Part shown: positions 16,393-25,544 of the stretch, in pieces
How the letters are laid out: the number at the start of each line of letters is the position of its first letter
Numbering within the stretch: the first letter of the stretch is position 1
Assembly (NCBI RefSeq): GCF_900232825.1
Contig: NZ_OCTP01000008.1
Location: 40,702 to 104,701 of the forward strand
Source: Anaerococcus sp. Marseille-P3625
Lineage (GTDB): Bacteria; Bacillota; Clostridia; Tissierellales; Peptoniphilaceae
Length of the DNA: 64,000 bases
Direction of reading: 5' to 3'
The notes under the pieces: model-generated
Seen by the model: the letters and a program-made list of their open reading frames with translations, nothing else
What the model was told of the DNA's origin: nothing
The model's database searches: none
Made by a program: the position numbers and the translations under genes

Positions 16393-19140
16393 ATTGCGAT
16401 AGGTAAGCCTACAGTTTCAGTGTTTCCAGCTTTTCCCCCGCTTAGCACCGTGCATGCGACTTTCACCGCACACGGCGCCCCATCGCAAGAAAGATTTTCA
16501 CGTTTTAATTAAGATTTACACACTTCTCAACAACTAGTTATTTCTTTTAAATGGTTGGCAATCCTATCATTTTTCTGAGTTCATTACATTTCTCAATTTG
16601 CTTACCTGTTAAGGCAAGTTCTTTTACATATTTTAGAATTGTATCTTCTTTTGTTGCATGGATTAGTATATGCACTTTTTCTGTTACAAGAATTAGATTG
16701 CTGTACTTGTCTGTACCACCTTTTTCAAGTGGTAGTTTATGGTGGCAATGTATATCACTTGGTGTTAATTTATTCCCTGTTACAAAACATCTTCCATATT
16801 GAGCTGCAAAGAGCGAAATCCTATTGTCTGCATACTCTATACTCTTATCAAGTACAGGGTGTTTCATTAACCAAACAAGAGTGTCTATATCAATTTGTAG
16901 ATTTTTATGAATTAAAGATCTACCCTCTACAGTGTACTTGTTTATATCTTTTTTCTTGTGTTTTGCGTCCTTAGTTTGGATATACCCCACTGGAATTAAT
17001 GGGCGTCCGTTAAGGAAGCGAAGTTGTTTACTTTTTCCATACTTATCTTTGATAAATCCTTTATTTAATGTCCCATTGGTCTTTAAGTCAAGCCTGTTGT
17101 TCATTTGCTTTTTAATGTGAAAGGCTATTTTAGCAAAGTCTATACTCACATTTGTTGCTATTTGGTAATAATTATGCAAGCCTGAAACAGTAGCATTATA
17201 CCTAGCTATTGCTTTGTACTGCTCTTTCTCATTTGCAGGTCTCTTTATATCCGCAACACATTTAGAAATATTTTCTTTTGCATTTTTCAGTGCCTTATCA
17301 CTTATATGCGACTGTACAACAAACTTTTTGCCTTTTGGTTTAACCTTAAGCTTGAAGCCTAAGAACTCCGAGTACCTTTGTTTTAGATTTGTTATTTTAG
17401 ATTTTTCTTCACTTACATTTAGTTTTAATCTGTCTTGCAACCATTTTGTAACTGCCTGATAGGTTCTTTTTGCATCGTAGTAATTACGGCAAAATATCTT
17501 GAAATCATCGGCATACCTTACAATGTATATTTCTTTTAGGTTGCTTGTTCTTAAAGCTCTGTAGGTATGGCTTTTTATCTCTGTTCCTTGACTGTTCGTT
17601 CTCTGTTTATATGGATAATGCGTGGGCATTGTCAGCCATTGAGAAGAAACCCACCAATCTAATTCGTTCAAGACTACATTAGATAGTAGCGGTGATAATA
17701 TACCGCCTTGTGGTGTTCCCTTTGTTGGTGTAATTACCTTTTTATCGGGCATAACTATGTCTGCTTTCAGCATTTCCTTAATGATACAAAGTAGCTTTTT
17801 GTCTTGGATACCCAAATTCCAAAGTTGCCTTATGAGCTTTGCATGATATACATTGTCGAAAAATCCTTGTATATCAATATCAACTACATAGTGTAAGTGC
17901 TGTATCTGCATTAGTCTCGCACATTCTGCAATAGCGTGTTCCGTACTCCTGTTAGGTCGAAACCCATAGGAGCTGTCATGAAACTTGGCTTCACATATTG
18001 GCTCTAAAATTTGTAAAATACATTGTTGTACAATTCTGTCTACAATAGTCGGTATTCCTAAAGGTCTTATTTTCCCATTAGGCTTTAGTATCTCCACTCT
18101 CTTTACAGGGCGTGGTTTATACCAATGAAACTGTTTTTGTATGAGAGAAATGTATTCTTCTTCATTTAGCCTTGATAGATGTTTTATTGTTCTTCCATCT
18201 ACTCCTGCTGTGTGACTGCCTTTATTTCCTTTTATACTTCGATAGGCTAGTTTTATATTTTCTCTTGAAGTTATTAACCCCATTAAATTTGAAAATACTT
18301 TATCCTCACTGCTATCTTTATATAGATTATCAAGGACTTCTTGCAAGTCATAATATTCCGTATAACGGATTTTATTTTGTTTTAATCTTTGTTTCGAAGT
18401 GGACACAGGCACCATCTCCTTTCGGATTTGATTTTCTTTGTCATACTCGAAGCTGTGTTTATCTTAATTTCAGTTCTTGTTCTTTCTTGTGACTAGTGGC
18501 TATCCCTCCACGAGCTTATTATTCTCGCTTCATAGGTACTATGCCACCACTTTCACCAAGATAAAAAATAGTTATATGATCTTTTTCTTATCATTTTCCC
18601 ATTTAACACTTCACTAGCATTAGACTGCTTCCATGTTCTTGGTTTACCACGTTCCAACAATCCTATCATTGAATACGTTTAGGTTCTTCCTCTAAGCCTG
18701 TGTTTAGCTCTCGCCTTATCGCCTGTAACGATATATGGACTTTCATAACAACCATTCTTACTAATCCACAAACACACCATCTTTGATGGTAATTGCCGTT
18801 AGACAAATTCAAACGTCTAGACTTGTACATTCGGAAGTGCGTCAGTGTTTTGGTATACACATTCTCACCATGCGTATTCGACACCCGGCATATAGGTAGC
18901 ACCATTTACCTCTAAACAGGTTTCGTATAACTATATAGCTATTTACGGCTACTCTCTGCCGACTTCACCGAGCTTTTGACAATAAATTAGTCTAATATTT
19001 ATTGCCAATCGGAGTATCAGTGTAGGCATTTTAGGGCGTTACTCCATCGTTCTACCTATCAGATTGTTAGTTCTCCTAAGTTTCGAACTTTATGTCCTTC
19101 GACTTAGTGCATAAGCTTTTCACTTATGAACGTGTCGCAC
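16393..19140 (-). mobile_element. Group II intron with LtrA-type protein
   Basis: The intron starts GTGCGAC at 19140 and ends CGCAAT at 16393, giving 2748 bp. Domain V is visible at 16445-16478 on the minus strand as GCGCCGTGTGCGG, GAAA-type loop and CGCATGCACGGTGC. The RNA domains 1-3 occupy about 18416-19140 and the protein gene sits in domain 4. The boundaries were set by restoring the Maff2 reading frame across the splice. The intron looks structurally complete and may be mobile. Confidence 0.85.
16547..18415 (-). CDS. ltrA: Group II intron reverse transcriptase/maturase with HNH endonuclease
   Basis: A 622-aa protein. The reverse-transcriptase domain (about residues 60-340) has GIPTIVDRIVQQ, FRPNRSTEHA, TPQGGILSPLL and the catalytic YADD. 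The maturase X domain follows at about 380-470. A C-terminal HNH domain has paired Cys (GRCFVTGNKL) and HCHHKLPLEKGG with N-L-I-L. The protein splices the intron RNA and nicks target DNA for retrohoming. No frameshift is seen. Confidence 0.93.
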   Translation of the reverse strand: MVPVSTSKQRLKQNKIRYTEYYDLQEVLDNLYKDSSEDKVFSNLMGLITSRENIKLAYRSIKGNKGSHTAGVDGRTIKHLSRLNEEEYISLIQKQFHWYKPRPVKRVEILKPNGKIRPLGIPTIVDRIVQQCILQILEPICEAKFHDSSYGFRPNRSTEHAIAECARLMQIQHLHYVVDIDIQGFFDNVYHAKLIRQLWNLGIQDKKLLCIIKEMLKADIVMPDKKVITPTKGTPQGGILSPLLSNVVLNELDWWVSSQWLTMPTHYPYKQRTNSQGTEIKSHTYRALRTSNLKEIYIVRYADDFKIFCRNYYDAKRTYQAVTKWLQDRLKLNVSEEKSKITNLKQRYSEFLGFKLKVKPKGKKFVVQSHISDKALKNAKENISKCVADIKRPANEKEQYKAIARYNATVSGLHNYYQIATNVSIDFAKIAFHIKKQMNNRLDLKTNGTLNKGFIKDKYGKSKQLRFLNGRPLIPVGYIQTKDAKHKKKDINKYTVEGRSLIHKNLQIDIDTLVWLMKHPVLDKSIEYADNRISLFAAQYGRCFVTGNKLTPSDIHCHHKLPLEKGGTDKYSNLILVTEKVHILIHATKEDTILKYVKELALTGKQIEKCNELRKMIGLPTI

Positions 19141-19457
19141 GGTTATCATTACCATAACCTTCCATTTGGTTAATAACTCCCCATGCTCCTAAACCTGCAC
19201 CAATCGCAGTTACAAGTGTCTTTAAAACTCCAACTCCAGCTTTTTTTCGACAATAATTATTACACACCTTTCTCATTAATCTTAATCTCTTTTGTTTGTA
19301 TAGCCCTATATAAGCATATGGGTCATAACCTCTGTCTGCATCTTAGCAATAAATATTGTTTTCTTTATTAAAATCAAAAGCTGTACTTACAAGTTGCATT
19401 TTCAAATAATTTTGAGAATTTAATGTACAAGAAAGGTCATCTTTATAACAAATAAAC

Positions 19458-19487
19458 ACCAGAGCAAGCTTTAATGCTAACTCTGGT
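19458..19487 (-). terminator. Terminator of the cupin/ABC operon
   Basis: Arms ACCAGAG (19458-19464) and CTCTGGT (19481-19487), with extra pairing inside (GCA/TGC), followed on the minus strand by GTTTATTT. It lies 57 bp past the stop of the cupin gene. Confidence 0.5.
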
Positions 19488-19543
19488 ATTAGTTCCAATT
19501 TTTAGTGTTCAGATTTATGATTGAAAAATCATTCAATCTTTTT

Positions 19544-20191
19544 TTATTTATCTACAGATAATATTAATAACATTTTAAATCTTGTAATTGCAGTTACATT
19601 ATGCATTACATTTGCCGGAAATACTATTTGTTCTCCGGATTCAATCTCCACTTCCTTATCTCCAACAAGAAGCTTTGCCTTGCCCTCAAGTGCTAGGACA
19701 AGAGCGTCTCCAGGAGCCTTGTGTGGTTTTAGCCCCTCTCCCGCATCAAAAGCCATCATCACCACCCTAAAATCATCTTTTGAAACAAGGTCAATATTGG
19801 CTATGGCTCCATCAATATAATCCAAATAGTCAACTAATTTTATTTTTTGTCCCTTATCAATATTTTTCATCTCTTCCTCCTTTAAGTTAATTGCGATTTC
19901 TAAAAATATACTTTTTTCCCTTGCCTCTATATTAAAAAGTTTATTTTTTTCAAAAAGTATTAGTTCGTTATTTATAAGTCTTTCATTATTAAATTTAAGC
20001 TCGCCTTTTAAAGCAAAATATATTCTTTCTTCAGCATAAAATTCAGGGGAAATGCTGGTGTTTTGATCAAGACTCATAAGTAAGATGTGAAGATCATATA
20101 AATCTACAAGTTTCTTGCTTATAGTTTGGTTTTCTCTTACAGGTATCATCTCTTCTGCCTTTAAGATTATTCCCTTACTAATATTTTTCAT
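19544..20191 (-). CDS. Double-cupin protein of the ferric-chelate locus
   Basis: A 215-aa bicupin. The C-terminal cupin (about residues 125-210) has GEGLKPHKAPGDALVLALEG and a second motif FPANVMHNV, with His ligands suitable for a metal centre. The N-terminal cupin (residues 20-95) is degenerate. It follows the ATPase gene by one base and ends the operon. Cupins of this kind accompany FepC-type ABC genes in some anaerobes. The role, perhaps metal binding or regulation, is inference. Confidence 0.7.
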   Translation of the reverse strand: MKNISKGIILKAEEMIPVRENQTISKKLVDLYDLHILLMSLDQNTSISPEFYAEERIYFALKGELKFNNERLINNELILFEKNKLFNIEAREKSIFLEIAINLKEEEMKNIDKGQKIKLVDYLDYIDGAIANIDLVSKDDFRVVMMAFDAGEGLKPHKAPGDALVLALEGKAKLLVGDKEVEIESGEQIVFPANVMHNVTAITRFKMLLILSVDK

Positions 20192-20192
20192 T

Positions 20193-20996
20193 TTAATCTC
20201 CCACTATGCTAATTGGTATTATAGTATTATATTCTCTCTTATCGTTTTTTATTTTTTCAAGTATAACCTCTACCCCAAAGGCGTCTTTCATATTTTCCTT
20301 GCAGATAATATCAGATGTTTTGCCTATTTTATGTCTAGCATTTTTCATTAATATCAAGCATTTATCCGCTATTTCAAGAGCGTGGGCTGGGTAATGAGTA
20401 TTTATAATAACACTAATATTGTCTACCTTGGATAGTTTTTTGATTAATGAAATTATTTTAAGTTGATTTTTAAAATCAAGACCACTTTCTGGCTCATCTA
20501 ATATGATTAAGCTTGGATCTGATATTAAGGCTCTGGCTATTAGAACCATCTGAAGTTCTCCTCCACTCATTACTGAACAAGACTTATCCTTAAGCTTCTC
20601 TATAGCTAAGCTTTTCATAATATTATTTGCTTTCTTATAATCTCTTTCACCTGGTTTTGCAAAAGGCCCAAGCTTGCTAGCAAGGCCTAGAACTACCATA
20701 TCTATACCAGAATATTCAAAAGAAAATGATCTTTTTTGAGGAACGTATGATATATTAGACCATAATTCCCTTCGGCTAAAGCTTGCAATATCTTTTCCAT
20801 CCATAAAACTATTTCCTAGTTTCCATTTTTCAAAATCACATATGCATCTTATAAGGCTAGTCTTACCAACACCATTGGGCCCTAAGATAGATAAAACCTG
20901 ACCTTGAGCCAGACTAAAAGATAAATTCTTAAATAATTCATGATTTTTATCATAATAAAATCCTGCATTTTTTACTTCTAATTTAATTGAAACCAC
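20193..20996 (-). CDS. FepC/FhuC-type iron-chelate ABC ATPase
   Basis: A 267-aa ATPase with Walker A GPNGVGKTS, Q-loop VPQKRSFSFEY, signature MSGGELQM, Walker B LIILDEPESGLD and H-loop NTHYP. The FSRRELW...YVPQ spacing and C-terminal extension are typical of siderophore/heme/B12 ATPases. It overlaps the upstream permease frame by 14 bp. It should energise a FecCD permease, but the only permease here is a truncated half fused to the binding protein. Confidence 0.85.
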   Translation of the reverse strand: MVSIKLEVKNAGFYYDKNHELFKNLSFSLAQGQVLSILGPNGVGKTSLIRCICDFEKWKLGNSFMDGKDIASFSRRELWSNISYVPQKRSFSFEYSGIDMVVLGLASKLGPFAKPGERDYKKANNIMKSLAIEKLKDKSCSVMSGGELQMVLIARALISDPSLIILDEPESGLDFKNQLKIISLIKKLSKVDNISVIINTHYPAHALEIADKCLILMKNARHKIGKTSDIICKENMKDAFGVEVILEKIKNDKREYNTIIPISIVGD

Positions 20997-21975
20997 CCCC
21001 AGTTTTTCTAATTAGGCTTATAAAAATTGGAGCTCCAATTATTGCCGTAAGAACTGAAATAGGTAGTTCTATTACAGAAACCGCTCTTGATAAAGCTTCT
21101 ATTAGTACCATAAGACTTGCGCCTAAAGATATACTAAAAGGTAGGGTGTGAGTATTATTAGCTCCCACCATCATCCTTGCCATGTGAGGAATTATCAAAC
21201 CAATCCATCCGACTTGACCACACATTGATATAGATGAGGCTGTAATAAGTGTTGAAGCAAAAATAAAAATAAGCCTAGTTTTTTTTACATTAACTCCAAG
21301 ACTTTTTGCTTCATCTTCTGAAAGGCTCATAATATTTAGCCTAAATATCAAGAATCTTATTATGATGACTCCCAAAATTATTAGGGGTGCAGAAAGCATC
21401 AAGTTTTTATAAGATGATCTTGCAAAAGAACCCATAAGCCAATAACTGATAGCTGGTAACTTATCTGTCGGGTCTGCTGGTCCATTTGTACCAACCGTAG
21501 CAAATCCTACACAAGGAATCCCAGTCTTTTTAAGAGTTTCATAGTGTTCTTTATTCGAAGCATTATAAAAAATAACATCTGGTTTAAGCTTCATTATTTC
21601 CTCAATATTAATGTCAGATTGAGCTTGAACTGTATTTTGGCTATCTAGAAGCTCTGGAGCAATGTCCTTTAAAACTGTATTTGAAATTACTTGCTTAAGT
21701 GATCCAGCATATCCTACGATATACGGAGCCTTTCCATGATGATAGGCCATATATGTAGATAAAATTGGAATCTGATCTATTACTATTCTTTCAATTTTCT
21801 CTGGAACTTCTACCTCATTACCTGCATGATCTGTAATTGTCCTAACTTTTTTATTTTCATCCTTGGTTTCTTCTGTTTTTTCTTCCTTTTTCTCAGCTTG
21901 AGTCACTTCCTTGCTTTCTGATTTTTGTTCAGTTTTTGTATTGCCACAAGCAGTCATACCTGTTAAGGCAAGCAC
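20983..21975 (-). pseudogene. In-frame chimera: siderophore-binding lipoprotein N-half fused to FecCD permease C-half
   Basis: Residues 1-165 are a periplasmic-binding-protein N-lobe: lipobox TAC-G, a Lys/Glu linker, then TITDHAGNEVEVPEKIERIV and IEEIMKLKPDVIFYNAS. From about residue 166 the protein is the last half of a FecCD permease: DKLPAISYWLMGSF, GVNVKKTRL and GWIGLIIPHMARMMVG. About 170 residues of binding protein and 170 of permease are missing between them, so one in-frame deletion removed both gene parts. The lipoprotein signal also looks frameshifted in an A6 run; codons before GTG 21975 (KISLILCLT) belong to it. Transport function is very unlikely. Confidence 0.85.
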
Positions 21976-22016
21976 TGTCAGACATAAAATTAATGATATT
22001 TTTTAATAGCTTTCGT

Positions 22017-22775
22017 CTAATCCTCCTTTTTACTCGCTAAAACTATATATGAAATGCTTGAATTTTTAGACCTTTCTAGCATTTTCACAAATCTATCCTT
22101 ATTTTCTTGTGCATAAGCATTTTTATAAAAATTTGCAGCTCCAACTGGTCCCTCATCTTTTATAATTGTGTCCCTGTCTAAGAGAATCATCCTGCCAGTT
22201 CTTTGTGAAAAAGGTCTAAAGGAATTATCTATAAACAGTTTGTTCCAATTTTCTACGGTTAGAGGATACACGTCCATGTTTGTAAATCTTGAAAGTTGCC
22301 TTCTTATATCTTCACTTTCATTTTCCACTGCCACATCATGAGTTAATAAATAGCCGCCTTTTTTTAAAACCCTGTTATAATTTTTAAGAGCTTTTGCTTT
22401 TTCTTCATTTGGAAGCATGGTAAGCATTGCCTCATTAATTATTAAATCAAATGTTTCATCCTCAAAATCTAACTTTAAGGCATCCATATTCATAACTTCA
22501 ATTTCTTTGTCTAAGCCCAAAAGCTTTATATTCTCTAAGGCTTGGTCTATGACAACTTGGTCATTATCTATGCCTATTATTTTGCATTTATATTTAGTAT
22601 AAACTCTTATTAGGTTATCTCCTCTATTGCAAGCAACTTCCAAAACTTGCATATCTTTATCAATCTGTACCTGATCAAGTAACCAATCGGTCATAAGACC
22701 GCCGCCTGGTCTGAGTCTTGTTCTTCCAAGCATCTTTAAAAAATCATGTCCAAATTTAATTTTGTTTTTTTCCAT
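22017..22775 (-). CDS. Class I SAM-dependent methyltransferase of the ferric-chelate locus
   Basis: A 252-aa Rossmann methyltransferase. Motif I is VLEVACNRGDNL near residues 44-55, the acidic end of strand 2 is IIGIDND, motif IV is FDLIINEAML and a GGYLLTHD strand follows. Methyltransferases of this type head FepC-type ABC operons next to a Crp-type regulator in several anaerobes. The substrate is unknown. The gene starts at ATG 22775 and shares a Fur-box intergenic region with the divergent regulator. Its last codons (AAGGAGGAT) serve as the SD of the downstream gene. Confidence 0.75.
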   Translation of the reverse strand: MEKNKIKFGHDFLKMLGRTRLRPGGGLMTDWLLDQVQIDKDMQVLEVACNRGDNLIRVYTKYKCKIIGIDNDQVVIDQALENIKLLGLDKEIEVMNMDALKLDFEDETFDLIINEAMLTMLPNEEKAKALKNYNRVLKKGGYLLTHDVAVENESEDIRRQLSRFTNMDVYPLTVENWNKLFIDNSFRPFSQRTGRMILLDRDTIIKDEGPVGAANFYKNAYAQENKDRFVKMLERSKNSSISYIVLASKKED

Positions 22776-22789
22776 TTGTTTTCCTCTCC

Positions 22790-22818
22790 TTGATATTGAT
22801 AATCATTACATATATAAT
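22790..22818 (+). promoter_or_regulatory. Regulator promoter with Fur-type box in the divergent intergenic region
   Basis: -35 TTGATA (22790-22795), 17-bp spacer, -10 TATAAT (22813-22818). The spacer contains GATATTGATAATCATTACA (22792-22810), matching 16 of 19 positions of the Fur consensus. A repressor bound here would block the rightward promoter and probably also the leftward methyltransferase promoter. Confidence 0.75.
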
Positions 22819-22870
22819 TATAACATATCTGATTTTTATTGTAGTTGCTAAAGCAACAAGAAAGGATTTT

Positions 22871-23464
22871 ATGGAAAAAATTATTTTGAAAAGTAAATTA
22901 TTTTATGGTTTAGACGAAAGTACTATAGGCCATATACTTTCTTGTATTGATCATAAAACCTTAATTTTTAATAAAGGCCAATATCTATATGATTTTTCTA
23001 AGGGCTTTAAGGCAGGTATAGTTTTGAACGGAAGAATTGATCTATCTACAATAGATGATGATAAGGAAATTATAGATAGGATTTATGAGACTTCAGATTC
23101 TTTTTCTTTAAATTTTTCTTCCCTAGCTGATAGATTCATGGTTGCAAAAAAAGATTCTGAAGTTTTAGCACTTGATGTTAGCAAAATCTTTGAAGAAAAT
23201 AAAAGGTCTTGTTCAAGCAGACCGATTTTTATGGAAAATATTATAAAATTGTATGATGAGCAAATTTCATACTTAACTTACAAATTAGATATATATTCTA
23301 AGCCTAAAATTAGGGAGAAAATTAATAAATATATAGATAAATATGGTAAGAACTCCTTATTTTCTAATAAATTATCCAGAGAGGATTTGGCGAAATTTTT
23401 AGCTTGTAATAGGCCTGCCCTTTCAAGAGAGTTATCTCTTATGATAAAAGAGGGATTAATATAA
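22871..23464 (+). CDS. Crp/Fnr-family transcriptional regulator
   Basis: A 197-aa regulator. An N-terminal cupin-like sensor barrel (GLDESTIGHILSCI, then NKGQYLYDFSKGF and AGIVLNGRIDL) is followed by a long helix and a C-terminal winged helix SREDLAKFLACNRPALSREL. ATG 22871 follows SD AAGAAAGGA; in-frame codons further upstream overlap the promoter. It probably senses a small ligand and controls the divergent methyltransferase/ABC operon. The protein ends on the wing (MIKEGLI), slightly short. Confidence 0.8.
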   Translation: MEKIILKSKLFYGLDESTIGHILSCIDHKTLIFNKGQYLYDFSKGFKAGIVLNGRIDLSTIDDDKEIIDRIYETSDSFSLNFSSLADRFMVAKKDSEVLALDVSKIFEENKRSCSSRPIFMENIIKLYDEQISYLTYKLDIYSKPKIREKINKYIDKYGKNSLFSNKLSREDLAKFLACNRPALSRELSLMIKEGLI

Positions 23465-23614
23465 AAGCATTAATCTTATGGCTGGCTAAATATAAACAAA
23501 AATTACAAAAAATCAGTCCTAAGAGAATACGGATCTCATTTTAAACTCAAATGATATTTTTAGCTGTATAATAAACAAATCTCCATATTGAATTAGGTTC
23601 TTTTTCCTAGACTT

Positions 23615-23822
23615 TTACCCTTGAAAATTTCTATCTTTTGGTATCCTATCTACTTCAAATGATAAACCTGTTTTATATAAATAAACGGGAAGTCCTACTA
23701 AGGTTTCAGCTAAAACTCTCACACATGAATAAGCTGCTATTATCTGCATGGCAGTAAATTCATTGACATTTCTACCATTTGTTGTTCTTCCAAATAAAAA
23801 AGACGATAGAGTTTTTAATTTC
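23615..23822 (-). pseudogene. Phage portal-protein remnant
   Basis: A minus-strand frame without a start reads FLFGRTTNGRNVNEFTAMQI then IAAYSCVRVLAETLVGLPVY and LYKTG before a stop at 23615. The A-x-A-Y-S-C-V-R-V-L-A-E-T-x-x-x-L-P-x-x-x-Y-K pattern is that of the N-terminal region of HK97-type portal proteins. It is only about 65 codons, flanked by hairpin CGATAG/CTATCG near 23803-23829. Bases 23465-23614 hold nothing recognisable. Confidence 0.55.
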
Positions 23823-23910
23823 TATCGCCAGTGATTATCTAATATTTATTTTTCTTTATATTGATTTTATTGTATAGCTTAATAATTCTATTATTGCAAC
23901 AATAAAAATT

Positions 23911-23939
23911 AAACTGGGATTCATAACAAACCCCAGTTT
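23911..23939 (-). terminator. metG terminator
   Basis: Arms AAACTGGG (23911-23918) and CCCAGTTT (23932-23939), followed on the minus strand by AATTTTT, 17 bp past the metG stop. Together with the gene end this looks like an intact chromosomal 3' end. Confidence 0.65.
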
Positions 23940-23956
23940 TATAATTAGCGTGTTCT

Positions 23957-24421
23957 TTAATATAATTTTGATCCTGCTGGAATATTATCATCCAACATTA
24001 TTAAGTTAAGTTTTTCTTCTCCGTCGTACTCGCAAATTGCAGATATAATCATACCTTCTGAGTCGATTCCCATCATCTTACGAGGAGGAAGATTACAAAT
24101 CGCAAGCAGTGTCTTTCCAATTAAGCTCTCTGCGCTGTAATATTCCTTAATACCAGATAAAATAACTCTTTCTTTTTCAGAACCATCATCTAATGTAAAT
24201 TTCAATAGTTTTTTAGACTTTGGAACTTCTTCGCAGTTTTTAACTTTTACAACTCTAAAATCAGATTTTGAGAATGTATCAAAATCAACCATATCTTCAA
24301 ATAATGGTTCAACTTTGATTTTTGAAAGATCTAGATTTATTGATTTCCCACTTTCTTGATTTGTATTTTCATTAGAAGCTTGACCAGAATTTTCAGTTTT
24401 TTCTTTGCCAACTGGCTTCAT
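23957..24421 (-). pseudogene. metG: 3' fragment of metG (C-terminal tRNA-binding domain of methionyl-tRNA synthetase)
   Basis: About 154 codons encode the C-terminal EMAP-II-like OB domain of MetRS: FDTFSKSDFRVVKVKNCEEV, LLKFTLDDGSE, VILSGIKEYY, LLAICNLPPRKMMGI and an SKLY end. MetRS homology begins slightly upstream (SKIEGIFPTMKPVGK, to about 24456), then meets a TAG. The catalytic 500 residues are missing. The fragment ends at its own terminator and lies about 40 bp from the ICE terminal repeats, so the ICE junction or a later recombination cut the gene. As MetRS is essential, a full copy must exist elsewhere. Confidence 0.85.
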
Positions 24422-24494
24422 TGTTGGGAAAATCCCCTCTATCTTAGATAATTGTCTAAATCTCTATAAAAGTCTATTTTTTGGTACTTCTCCA

Positions 24495-24574
24495 TTTACG
24501 ACAATTTGCTAACCCTCTATAAGTGCCCATAGATTTCTAGCAAATTGTCGTAAATTTGTCGTAAGCTGTCGTAA
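24495..24574. other. ICE end: perfect inverted repeat plus three integrase arm-type repeats
   Basis: TTTACGACAATTTGCTA (24495-24511) and its perfect complement (24538-24554) form a 17-bp inverted repeat with a 26-bp spacer. The right arm runs into three direct repeats of TGTCGTAA at 24546-24553, 24557-24564 and 24567-24574, spaced 11 and 10 bp. They lie directly after the int stop codon. About one helical turn between repeats is what arm sites for a Tn916-type integrase show, so this is a good candidate attachment-end region. Confidence 0.7.
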
Positions 24575-25544
24575 ATTCTAAAATATAAATTTCATCGCTT
24601 TTTCAAATTCTCCCATCTGTTCTATCTTAAAATCTTCTGTTGCATCTACATATATATCCATTGTTGTACTAATATCAGAATGACCTAGAATAGACTGCAT
24701 TGCTTTTGTATTTATATTTTGTTCATTAAGCCTTGTAGTAAAGGTGTGTCTGAAAATGTGATTGCTTAAATGTGGAACTAATAGAATATCATTAGAGTTC
24801 GATTTATTTTTATCCATTATACTTAAATTGCAATCTCTAACAATTCTTCTTAAAGCTTTATTAAGTGTTCCATTATTGTGAACCTTTCCGAACCTATTTA
24901 AAAATACAAAGTCTTTAAATCCATCGATTGAATCACAACATTCGATTCCAAAAGTCTTTTGTAACTCTCTTTCCATAAGAAAAGCATCTTTTACTTTTTG
25001 AACCATAGGAATACTTCGCTTACCTGATACTGTCTTCGGTGTATTAATAGCATATCTATTGTTTAATCCTTTACCTTTACTATAATATACCAAAGTCCTA
25101 TTTACATTTATAAGACCATTATCAAAATCTAGATCGTCCCATTGCAATCCTGTAACTTCTCCAACTCTCATTCCTGTCCAAAGCATAACAATGAATATTG
25201 GATACCATTTTTTATATTCATCACTATTAGATAAATATTCTTCAAATAGCACCTGTTCTTCTATTGTCATGGCTTTTTTCTTCGGAGATTCGTTTCGATA
25301 AGCCACTTTCAATTCCTTCAAAGCATTGTCAGACGGATTAAACCTTATATATTCGTCATCCACTGCTAATTCTAAAACCTGATGTAAGACAGTATGGACA
25401 CAATCTATGGTAGAAACCATCAATCTCTGGTCTTTCTTTAATCTGTTATAAAAACTTCTTACATCAGACCTTTTAATATCAGATAGTTTAATGCAACCAA
25501 AAGTCGGTTCGACAAATTGTTGATACATATAGATGTAATTTTTA
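24573..25544. repeat. Long direct repeat, copy 2 (int 3' region)
   Basis: Partner of 1-972. It covers the int stop, catalytic domain and part of the core-binding domain. This copy is in the intact gene, so it is the parental one and the copy at 1-972 is derived or shared through assembly overlap. Confidence 0.9.

Larger units (their letters stand above)
16349..19276 (-). pseudogene. maff2-like ICE gene fragment interrupted by the group II intron
   Basis: Exon 1 (19141-19276) reads LKTLVTAIGAGLGAWGVINQ then MEGYGNDN. Exon 2 (16349-16392) reads PGAKSQGIKQFMAK and stop. Joined across the intron they restore the GYGNDNPGAKSQG hallmark of Maff2, the small membrane protein of Tn1549/CTn-type conjugation modules. 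The normal C-terminal hydrophobic part is missing after exon 2 and the N-terminus is atypical, so the host gene is itself a fragment. Bases 19277-19457 continue an open frame upstream (DADRGYDPYAYIGLYKQ) of unknown origin. Confidence 0.7.

Noticed and set aside
18666..18905. 79-aa ORF in the 5' part of the group II intron
   Set aside because: It lies in the structured RNA domains of the intron and has no SD or homology.
24495..24574. Repeats after int as a CRISPR array
   Set aside because: There are only three 8-bp repeats with 2-3 bp between them and no spacers or cas genes. They fit integrase arm sites.
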